Origin: Spirometra erinaceieuropaei
Lineage: Eukaryota > Platyhelminthes > Cestoda > Diphyllobothriidea > Diphyllobothriidae
Assembly (NCBI GenBank): GCA_902702965.1
Contig: CACRXP010000006.1
Span: forward strand, 2,397,661 to 2,461,660
Length of the DNA: 64,000 bases
Direction: 5' to 3'
Under the pieces are notes generated by a model. It was not told the DNA's origin. It did not search any database and worked only from the letters and a program-made list of their open reading frames with translations. Of this stretch, positions 48,401-60,400 are shown piece after piece. How positions within the stretch are numbered: the first letter of the stretch is position 1; each line of letters opens with the position of its first letter. The position numbers and the translations under genes were made by a program.

Positions 48401-51400
48401 TTTAATTTACTATTAAAAATAATCTGAGTGATTTTGTGATGGTAACTAAACGGTAGTAAATGGAAACGTTTGACAGTAAACCATAATTTCCAGTGTTTAC
48501 ATAAGATTTAGTATGTAGGACACTTGACAAGTGATGCGATATGCAGGTCGAAGAATTCCAGGTCGGCGAACGTACATTTTCAGTTATTCCTCATTAGTCC
48601 TGTCTAATTATTATAAGTTACGGTGAAAAAACAAGAATTAAAACAGCCAGAGAGCAGAATTTATGGGGAGAGAGGGTTGATGGCGTCCAGACATGTCAGT
48701 TCTGTCAGGCGTTTGAGGAGGGGAGGAAGAGGGAAGGAAGAGTCTGATAGTGAGTCATTCCTGAATTTCGCCGCTGTAGCGTGACGTTACAGATTGCGTG
48801 TACGCATGTGATGGGCTAATCTCTCACCAGTGTTGCTTAAAGGCTTGTATGAGCTCTTTATGCGAGCACACATTTGGGCTGGCTAACCGTATGGCCACTG
48901 CCTGTGCCGTCGAAAGTGCCCGCTGGCGCGGAAACTTGGCGAGTCTCGCCGGTGCTTAAGAGATGACTTGGAATGTTCGGTTGATGTCTACCCGATGACG
49001 GCTGAAAACCGAATGAACCACAAACGCGCTATAAATAGACTTTCCATGTCTTGATTTAACAAGGCATGGTGTGTCGCACTCGCTTGGAAATATGTCAGGT
49101 CGTCCAGCCATTATAACGTGCCTCAGAGGAACAATTGAAGGCGTGGTCACACATTGGAGACGTCTGAAATGACAACTTGTCCATACCTCCAATGTGAATA
49201 GTCTGAGTACTTGACAAAGTGTATCATAACTTGGCGGGTAGGAACCTGCACGCGATAGCAGGGTGTAAGCGGTTCAATTTCCGGATACCTCGCGACAAAG
49301 CAGTGCGATAAATAGCTCCTTCTTCTCAGCCGTTGGAACGCCCGTCTCGGAGCAGAATCTTCCATATATCTCATGTAAAACCCCTCAAGAAAGCCATTCT
49401 GTCGTAGAGCACTTTATGCAAAGGCTAGTTCGCCCTCCAGCATATTTGGGGTGCGTACTTTCTTGGCTCGATTGAATAGGTAGCGGATCTACCTTCGTTT
49501 CTCGTTTAAAGGAATACATCTGCAGAAATTTGTGTGCCGTTTGTGTGTCCACGTTTACTTTTGAATCGCACTCCTGCGAATTCTTGTATCGGGCGTTCAC
49601 TTAATTAGGAGGTGTGGAAAAGAGAGACACTCATCCATCTTCAATCCCAAAGTAAATTTTATCATCGCATGAGCTCGATTCACTTTATCCACAAAGGTGT
49701 CCAAATCAACCTTCTTACCTGCTAGTGCAAAAACGTCACGAACATATCGAGAACAGGAGGCGAAGTAATTTATAATTAGATTAAACTGGTTCATCGGTTT
49801 TCACATGTTAACATCAAATTGAAAATGTCCATGGGTTGATTCCATTGCTGGGTTGTTGGTCTGACCGTACATTTCGGAGCCACTAGATCTGGATCAAACA
49901 CTCGATTGAAGCTCCTTTAGGTCTATGATCGACGTGCAGATTAAAAAAATCCAGCCGAACATTCTCGTCGCAGGATTATTATATCCTTTTCGTGGAGGAA
50001 ATAATAATCAGCAGTAATGATTTATTTAAAGTCAGCATAGTTCTCCCAAAGAGGTTTGTAGTTCTCGCGGAATCGATTAATTCAACCGTATTCTCTAGCC
50101 TTTCTTGCGTTATTTAACATTGACCCAGCTTAAATCGGCGAATTTGAACGAATTTAACTCTCTCTCTCTCCCTTCATAAATGCTGTCCATGAACTGCCAT
50201 AGTTTACTGCCCTGTCGTATGCTACAATAATTGTACAGGGCAGAGAATAAGCAGTCGAAAACGCACGTTCCCCGAGCCTGTATTTTTTAATGATTTTATG
50301 GTATACGCGCAGAATAAAATAATACATGCTCTGGACGAAAAAGGGGATTTTAGGAGCTTGCGAACCTGTAGAGTAAAGTACAGAACGTTCGGGATAACCA
50401 AAAATGTTCGTCTGGATTTTAAGTGCCACTGCTCTTTAAGTTGCTGCCTATCGCATAACCAAAGTAAACAGATAAGTTAACTTGCCTTGTTTAATTTCCG
50501 AGATAAGTTAACTCATTGTAATGCTTAAGGCATAAGTATTATGTACACTGGTGGCTCAAAAACACAAGGTTATTAAAGGACGCAAAAATGCGTAATGGTA
50601 AAAGGTATGTTAGAATGACAATTATTTTTATATCTTTAGCCTACGTAGTGCTTACCCGTCTGCATATTGTGTCCAAATGCCACATAGGACTGAATATATT
50701 CGGACCATTTTTGACTTAATCAGAATTATATTTTGATACTTTTAAGTATAAAACATTTGTTCAATGATCGTTGGTTTAAAATCATTGACGTACTGTCATT
50801 GCATAACCCAATGATGCATATCATTATTTCGGCAGGATATTTTGAACCACAAGATGCTGTTGTTCATTGTTTACGCAGTCAAATGACCGAGTTGTTCTGG
50901 ATACTGACGACACCAGAAGGAATTAACAAGGTATGCGTGTAAAAGAATTATCTTCTTAAACACATGCATAAGACGTTGCTATAAAGAGCCATTTGATTTC
51001 TCAATTGCTGCTTAATATATATTTGATTGCGTTTTTTTAAAGGTTAGCTGCACAGAAAAAGGAAAATTCTACGAGGAATATGCTCCTTTGGCATGTAAGT
51101 GCTTGTGTTTTGTTGTCGTCTTTGCCGCCTTAAAGCAAGATTTTTTGCGTTAAATATACTAATCAGTCGGATGAGCCTATTCTGAGTAAATGGAGATCAC
51201 TATGGACGCAAAATAAAAACGCATATTTATCAGTGTTAGAAATGGACAAGGTTATTTATTGGCCAGTAAATAACTCAATTAATTGATTAGATATTAAATT
51301 CATTTCGACTAGAAGGGATTATCAAAGATTGGTTGTAATATTTATTATCATCCGGCATAACATCATAATAATTTAGACACGCCAGAATTTTAGTTTTTAA

Positions 51401-54400
51401 AGACACTTGTTCTCGGCCGATGCATTGATACCACTCAGCATAAAATAAACACTTATTTGGTAGGCATATTTTCTACTGACGTTCGTTGTCCGTATAAATT
51501 TAAATATATTTTTGGAAAAAATGCACATAAGCATATTTTTGTACTTTTTTGGTAGCAGACCACATCATATTCAAATTCTATTCTAGATAAAAGCACATAT
51601 TTCGGTTTTAAAAGGTTTCTATTTATAAGATTTTTAAAGATCTCTCAGTGCCCATTCTATTAGAATCATATCCGTCTACTTTATAATGATTTTCATGAAG
51701 AGTACCGCGGAGTCCACATCCGTTGTAAAAATTAACGAGCCCAATATTGTATCCCCGTAATGGCATGGAAAATTATACGACTTGTAGAGTGAAACTCCTC
51801 ACTGAAAATGCAAAGGCAATTCAAGTTTAAAATGTTTCCAAAAAATACCACTCGTCGAGGACAAAATATGAAAAGGACGTAATTTGCTACCACATGAGTA
51901 GAGGAAAAAAACATTTGTGCGCATGTTATTCAAGGGTATATTTGCATTAGTATTGGCATTGCAAAGTAGCGGAAAATGTTTGCTACATTAAGTCAGTGCA
52001 TGTCATGCAGGATGTTTTCAGTCCAGTTCAGTTTATTTCAGAAAAATATAGGTTTTAGGCCTTTGAACTCCCTATTTGTTACAAGGAAGCGGACGATATC
52101 AAAAATTTGAAAATGGAAACATCAAACAGCTACAGAGTTTCTTTAGATTAGCAAAGTTTTCGAAACCTGACAGATAAACGAATTGTTTCAAGAGTTAAAA
52201 ACATTAACTTTACTAAATGTGCCGTTCAGTAGTCTGTCCATGAATAGTTGGTGCTATCTCAGTTTCTGAAGGAGACGGATTAAATGCCAACACACATTCA
52301 ACAGACATGGGACAATAATAAAAAACAAACATTACTGATCGACAGGCAGTAGTATAACAACATTGATAAACTGTTCGAACGAAATGCTAGACGTCGGTCA
52401 AGCGGCATTATGACGTTTGGTGGTACACTGGTCCAACTTGCGCATAAAAGCCTCGACGGAGGTAAACATGACGACATCGGTAGGCAGAGAATTCCAGGCG
52501 TTGAAACGACGAGTGTGACTAACATTTCCGCGAGACATGTAAACCCTGTCCTCCTAGTTTACAGGTTTGTTCTTCATGGGAATGTAATGGCCTAATGATG
52601 TATTACCGAAAACATATTTACCAAGTGACGTTTCGGAAGACGTCAAATAAAGTAGATGTGCTAACTCGAGAAATGTTTCCGACTCGAAAAGGTTGCTGTG
52701 GTAGGATTGCAATATTACTTGCAGCGCAGCATAATCACAAGATAATTCAGTTTTTTCAGGATGCCAATTTTTGAAGGAACTTCTTTCCGGCCGTCTGCAA
52801 GAACTACAGTTTGAAAAGTGGATACTTAAGTTGTGTGAATTTTGTTCACTGATTTTCAAAGTCCTCGCAGAAAGAATGCACAAGAACATTCATTTTTTTA
52901 CTCATTTGGTAGAAAATTACGTCTTCTTTAAATTTTATACTTGAAGAAAGGATGTACAGTAGGTGGGCTAACTCATGAAATTTCAACTAAAATTCCGAAA
53001 TTCGTCTTTATTTCAAAAATATTAATTAAAACTATTCATCATGCAGCGTACTGTCATAATCACACAGATATCACAGGATGCCGGCTTTCGAACTGACTTA
53101 TTTCCAGCTGCAGGCAACAACTACACTCTTAAAAATCACTTTATCCGTAGTGTGCATTTTTTCGTTGTTTTTCAATGCCCCTAAAAATTCAATTATATTT
53201 CATGGAAAGCATGCATAAAAATATTAATCCCCCTGCTCATTCGGTAGGATGTTACGTCTTCTTCCAATGTCATACTCGACAGAAGGGTATAATTCGGTTT
53301 TACAATGATTTTAATTGTTCGATTTTTGCGACTGTAAAATTGCCGTTTATAAAACTCCATGTCTCTGCATTTACCAATGTGGCTGGTAAAGTTAACTATA
53401 TGGCTCAAATCCACTGCTAGAGTTTATGAACTCCATATGGTCTCATCGTAATACTGTAAAGGAATGTGTAGTTTTCCGTACTCGGAAAATATACGACTTG
53501 TAGTTTCCAAACCCTGAATGCAATTTTAACGGCAGGTCGTGTTCAAAATTATTTGGGAATATTAAGCGTTTTCGTAAATATCATATCCTTCCTTTAAGTA
53601 TAACATTTGGAAAAACCGTCATTTTCTACCAAATAAGTAAAATAATTAGTATTTGTATGCATATTTACTGCGGAATATATTTGGATTTTTAAGAGCATCG
53701 AGGGACAATGGGAAAAATTCATGCTAATTAAGTAGTCATTTTTAAGGGATGTGGTCTTTGTATGCAGTCGCAAAGAAACTCGTTCGAAGGCCGGCATCTT
53801 AAGTTAAATGAAGTATTATAGAAGTATACTGCATAATGACTAATTTTAAAACCCCTCTTAAGTAATCCTCCTGAAACCAAGGGCATTTCAGAATTTCGGT
53901 TAAAATTCCATGAGTTAGCACACTTTCTGTAAATAGCTCTTTCTTACCGAATATGCATTTTCGAATCCTGTTTGACATTTCATGGCATTGATTACTGACT
54001 GTAACATCTAGAAGCACAATTGAGTAACTTTGGATCAAAAGTACGTTTTGAGCAGTGGGCCAGTAGGACTCACGCTGATGCCTCTGAATTTGCACGCCAT
54101 ACAATCGTGCCATTGGCCTGTAGGACAGCCTGTGCATGAAATGTTGCCTAAATAACTCAATTTGAACCGTTTTAGGTAGTACAGGATTTATGATATTTTT
54201 CAAGTATTTGGTCAATTATTGCATAAACACCGTGCACACACTGTGGTTTTTGAACGTTAACTGGAGTTATGAGAGTATTTCAGGTCTTCTTTGGAGTTTA
54301 GCCGGCGATCATTCCTGTTGCCTCAAAATACATAGGCTAATACATATCTCATGCATTTGATCACTTGACGATGAACATCCGCAAAGAAAAATTAATGCCG

Positions 54401-57400
54401 ACGAATACAAAGGAAACCACATGGACTGAATGTTATTACCAACATAGACAAGGTAAACTGGTAATAACAGTCTGCCTATATCATGCGCCGCTGTTCGTCT
54501 GCTGGTTGGTCTCGAGAGAAAGCCCGTAAGGCACAACGGGACGAGCGAATTCCGTAAAAAAACGACCGATTAACGTCCCCTTTACCATATTTCGTGAACT
54601 TCACGACAAAACTGGTAATGCCGATAAACCCTGAGGAAGGGAAAATGATCAAACTTTGCAATTTTACGTGGTTGTCGTCAAACTTACGCAATAATAAAAA
54701 ATACAAATACTCGTCACACAAAAATATACATTTTATTTTTGAGGTTCTTTTGCCATTTCATCTTAATTCCGAATTACATCATTTGCGGAACAAAGTCAGT
54801 AAAACGGGTCGGTAATATCTCAGTCATTGTGTCAGGATAACTTTGGCCTTTATTGCGTTCTACTTAAGTTAGACATACACCTCGAAGTATGCTTACTGTG
54901 ATTGCTCCCACTCCTGTTTACAACTGCTCGAAGCACTTGCTCCGAGTCCGCTGCACAGATGTCCGATTCGTAAAAGATCGAAAATATTTGGGCCACCATA
55001 TTTGTAAACCAGTGGCACATTTTGCGGATGGACTCTAGTAATACAAGGATTCGGCTTTTTTGTACTATCTGATGACAACATTACCACTAGGTTCACAATT
55101 CTAATCGAGAAATGAACAAAAGTAATTTCAGGCGAGTTAAATTTTTAAATGAATGTGTGGCGAAACGGCCTATCAAGGTAGTAAACTTTTTTTGGCATTT
55201 CTAAGCTATTTTGTGAACTTTAAAAATCCCTCAAACCGCGGTAGTCCCTCACTATTAGGAAAGTGGGGGATGTACACATTGTTTCCCGAACTCTTATGTT
55301 TAGTCCGGGACACATGTGTTACCAACAGTTTCATAAGTAACTGTGTTATCATAACGTGTCTTTCAATGGAATGTGTGTTAGAAAAATCACAGAAAAACTG
55401 TCTGATTTGATCTTCGGCACTTATGTGATGGTTGCCGTCCTCATCTACGCTGTTCTGGATCCCTAAAATGCTTACACTACATCCCCAAACTTACTCAGAC
55501 GTTTTGCTATTAAATATTTTCCAATGAGGCGTAATCATTCAACAGCTGTCGTCTTGCAATACATTTCAAAAGAGTCGGCAATTATTTTTTCTGAGCATAT
55601 TTTTACACATGATTTTTCCTTTAGATACGTCGGAAAAACAAACAGTGAGTATCATAGCTGAACTGACAACGGATATATTTGAGGGATATTCCTGCTGGAT
55701 CGACGTGAATGATGTGTCTGTGATTGTGGAGTACTTCGTCTTTTGGTTAGGTACGTTTGCGCCTTAATTGCATCAAAGAAAGCATTAACATTATTAGTTG
55801 CCTTACAGACAGTGGAAAGTGAAATTTCACATAATGTTCATATCCCACTTGTATAATGGAACGATACTGGTTTTCATTGCATTTAACCGATTTAGTTTCG
55901 TGATCACAGAGCACTTAAGATCAAATGGAGAAGAGGCGTTCACCGGGAGAGGTTTATTGGGGGTCCGACGTTTCGAGTAGTTGATGGGCTACCATCTTCA
56001 GAGATAAGAATGCCCTGCGCACAGCTCCCCCTAGATGGCACACCTTGTTCAAGTCATGACCCGCCAATGCTGTCTGTGTGGCTGCATCTAACCCGCATGT
56101 CACCGTGACCTGAATCGCCCCCGTCGGCCGAAGAGATGACTGACGCCCCCGATTGTCCCACGCCACGACTGTCCCCCGTTAAAAAGGTTCGTAAACTCAG
56201 ATAAGGGGGGAGGGGGAGGCAAATTGCTGTAGCGGTTGACAGAGCAGTCGGTGGACGTCCAGGCTTCTTGCATTTGCCGTACTGTATGATCACCGCCCCC
56301 CCGCCCACAATCTCAACGGCGTCAAAGTTGAAGATGTGTCCCATTTGCGCGGCATGGGTTGCTACCTCCGACTTAGGGTCCAACCTTCGCACGGCCAACT
56401 TATGTTCGTGAGTTCACGTTTTCAGCCGTCGGCCGGTTTCGTCAATAAACTCCTCCCGCTGATTGCTTTACCTCCTTTTGATATGTCAGTCGAGATTCGC
56501 ATTTTCGCTACTACCGAAGTACTTAATATACTATTTATTTAAACCGGAATCTCTTTTCTCGACGATGCTTTAATTTACAAACCAGACGCCGCAACATTTG
56601 AGAATACCGACGAGCCGCTGAACCGTATTGTGGATCCAGAAGTGGACGGCATCAAACTAGACTGGCACTTTGTCACTTCTACACCAGATCAGGTTGAAGT
56701 AAGCCGTTTTTCCTTTCGCAGCCGTTCACAAGCTCTTAATTACCGAGGCATGCTAATAAAATGATTGGCACATCTTGCCCCAATAAAATTATTATCAGCC
56801 CAAACAAACTACTGAAAGGGTATAGTAACACACACGTGTCTCAGAAAAAAAAGCCTGAAGTATCGGCAGATTGCTCCTATTGGAAAGCACTAATGTCCAG
56901 CATGAATTTATGCGTCATAGGAAAGATTCCGATCTGATGAGTTATTATTGAGGATAATGTTTTAGATTAAAATCTTATTTTGCTCTGTTTAATTTCTAAG
57001 GAAGTTAATGTGCGAACTTGGAGTAAATTCTTTGGAACTGACCTTTTCAGTCATGGGCTGAAAGTTGATACAGTTTTCTAATTCTTTACCATAATAGCAA
57101 CGCAGGTACTAACTGCAATAGACGGGCTAACTCATGAAAGATCAATTGAAATTCCGAAATGCGTTTCCGTTTCGGAAAGATTAATAAAGTTGGTTTGTAA
57201 AACTTACTATCGTACTAAATAGTTCGATACTATTTCAATTACCTCAGGATGCCGACTTACTATACTCCTGAAAAAATGACCACTTAATAAGCATGCATGT
57301 TTTCATTGACTTTAGATGGCCTTAAAAATTAAATTTTATTTCGCAAAAATATTCATTCTTTTGCGCATTCAGTAGAAAATCACGTCTTTTAATTTTAAAC

Positions 57401-60400
57401 TCGAAGGAAGCGTTTATTTTGATTTTACAAAACTCACAATTCCCGAATAATTTTGAACCCGACCTGCCGTTACACTTACATTCAGGGTTCACAAACTACA
57501 AGCGGTATAATTTCCGCGTACGGAAAACATACATTTCTCTACTGTATCAAGAGGAGATTATATGGGGTTCATAAAATTAAGCAGTGGATTTGAGCCACAT
57601 TGTTAACTTTACAGGCCATATTGACAACTGCAGAGACATGACGTTTTACGATGGGTCATTTCACGGCATTAAAACATCGCACAATTAGAAAACCGAATTA
57701 TACCCCTTCCTCAAGTGCTAAAATTGATGGAAGATGTAATTTTCTACTGACTTAGCAAAAGACTCAATATTTTATGCATGTTTTCTATGATATATAATTA
57801 AATATTTAAGGGCATCGACAATCAATGAAAAAATGCATGCTAATTAGGTAGACATTTTCTACGAAGAATGGCTTTTAAACGTAGCCGGAAAGAAGTTTAT
57901 TCGGAACTCGACACCCTGAGGTAACTGAATTAGTACAGAATTATGTAGCACGATGATTTATCTTACAATCCTTCTTAATTAATATTTCTGAAACGGAAAC
58001 GCATTTCAGAATTTCTGTTACGATTTCATGAGTTAACCCATTTTTGTATGTCCCTCCCTTCCTGCATGGAAACAGGGGTCTGACGTGTCTACAGGTATCA
58101 TATACAGCACTAACGACTGCTGAACGCCTAGTGATTAAAATGCTCCCCGCTTGTTGCCGGAATAAAAACAGCAGTCAGTATCATTTTAAGAAACTCAGGT
58201 TTACGACCAATGTAGGTTTATATCAGATTGCTTATTTACCATCAAAACACTATGCGCTTACTTTTTGGTTGTCGAATTTTACCATATTTTTGCAGGGCTT
58301 TGAGTGTCAGAGTCCAAATGGAATTCACTGTTCTGGCAGTACAATAACAAATGAGCCCGGGAAGTGTGGTGCGTGCTTAGTTTACAGCATACGGTTAATA
58401 GAACGTCTCCATTGTCATGTGACTATACAACAGTAACCTGTAAAACTTTATGCATTTATGTCCTTGTTAAGGCATATTCCTCGATATGCCTGCCCGAAAC
58501 CCGGGAATTATTATATTTCAGGGGAAATAAATTGCCGTAGACTGCCATTCTACCCCTACTTTCTTGCATACATTACTGAAAAGTTCGCGTTATCTAACCA
58601 GTCTTAGTACCGTTTCCTAAACAAGTCGCCTCCTCTTTATTTAATAGCTATTGAATATGGACAAACTTCGATTCAATATTCAATTGAGCCCCTCTTATCT
58701 GGGGGCGAATTCGCAATTTATGCCTGTTATATTGGCCATTGGTCACAGCCGCAATCAGTATACAAACTGAGTAAGTTCTTCATCGTTTGTTCAGCTGAGC
58801 CGTCTTCTTCCGAAGCATGTTCACTCCGAGTCGTCGTTAACGAAATATTTCAATACACTTTTTTGCCGAACTGATACACCCACTGGTTGTTTTGGAGAAA
58901 AACATACAAATTCAACGTTTATGTACCACGGACTTGTAGGTAGATTACAAATTTCGCGCGAAACCACAGTGCGAAAATAGGTTGCGGCTAAAACTATCGT
59001 TATTTACAGCATGTGCTTCAAAACGTTGATAAGCGCGTTTGCTTCCAGAAACACTGCAGCGATATGGCTATTATTTACTGTTCATGCATGGTAGCGCAAC
59101 ACCGTTTAACGACAGTCACCGGTGTTCGACCATTGCAAGGCAACATTTCAGTAGTTAAACAGCATATCATGGCATCGTGTGAATGCGCAAGCTGGAAGAG
59201 CATAGGTGGCTCAGTTTTATCAATCCGTCAACCATGTGCGATCGCGTGGACGGCCTCCGATCATCCGAGGCCTCCAATGAGGCCCTAGAGGATGGACGCC
59301 GACGCGAGAGCTCCCAAAGCAACAGTCAGGGTCGATCGACTTATAGGACTGGCTTTACGAGGAGCCTCTACGAGCGAGTATAATACGTCGAGATCCCTAC
59401 CGCATGCGTCCTCCTTGGCTGTCTCAACCTGCAACCATTCAGCAAAGGACGCAATGTCGGTTGTTCTTAAGCATTTTTCGTGATTGTGCCAATTCGTGGA
59501 GGATTCAGGCAGCGAAGTCGCTGAAAGTATCTAAGCAAATCGCCTGAATAAGTGCTCATGGCGGCGACCACGGAGGTGGATCGTTACAAGGTAAGTTATT
59601 TCGACTGCGGACTAGATAATACTTCAGAAGACTCTACGGTAATAATTTTGGCCAAGTGGGAAGGTGGCAGACACGGTCGCTTGACTCAGGTACCTGTCCT
59701 CTCAGGGACTGATTCAGATAAGAAACAACTGAGTTCCCAAGCGTGATGTTTTGTGTTCGGAAAACACTGAAGTCTGAAGCCCACGCGGTTGGCGTGATCG
59801 GAGTTCAAACTGATCAACTAAGGATGAAATGCGATGATTTATTTTTAATCAGGGTTTCAATGCAGCATCGCAGATGAATGAGCGAGTGTGAGATGTAATG
59901 TTTTGTTGATAATAAGCTGAAATACATGATTCGCGATAAAATGATTGTACTGACTAAGCACATCCTGGGAATATTATTGAAAGCAGAGCTAAAATCTAAA
60001 CGCTATTCTGACCTAGCTAATCGTCCGAACCAAATTGTGCATACAGCTTCTGTGTGTTTTCAAGGGCGCAAGTTGGGAGGACTTGAGCAATAACGTACTT
60101 CACCAGCCTGGTGATGTCTAGTTTGTATTTTACAAGAAGATGCTCGGACAACCATAGGCAATGGTGTAATCGGTCTCATTTATTTTCCCAATCAGTGTCC
60201 TACCTGATGCTAATACGCACGCATGGAGCGTGTATAGAAACGTTGCTGTGAATGAAGCTTGTCATATTTCCATCGAAATACGATTATCGAAAGACATCTG
60301 AAGTAGTCTTTCAGTTTCTCTGACGTAGTTGCCTTGCCCGCAACTATATCAGATTCGATAAACGCCCCCAGACATTTTTAGGAATGGCAGTGGACCTTGT

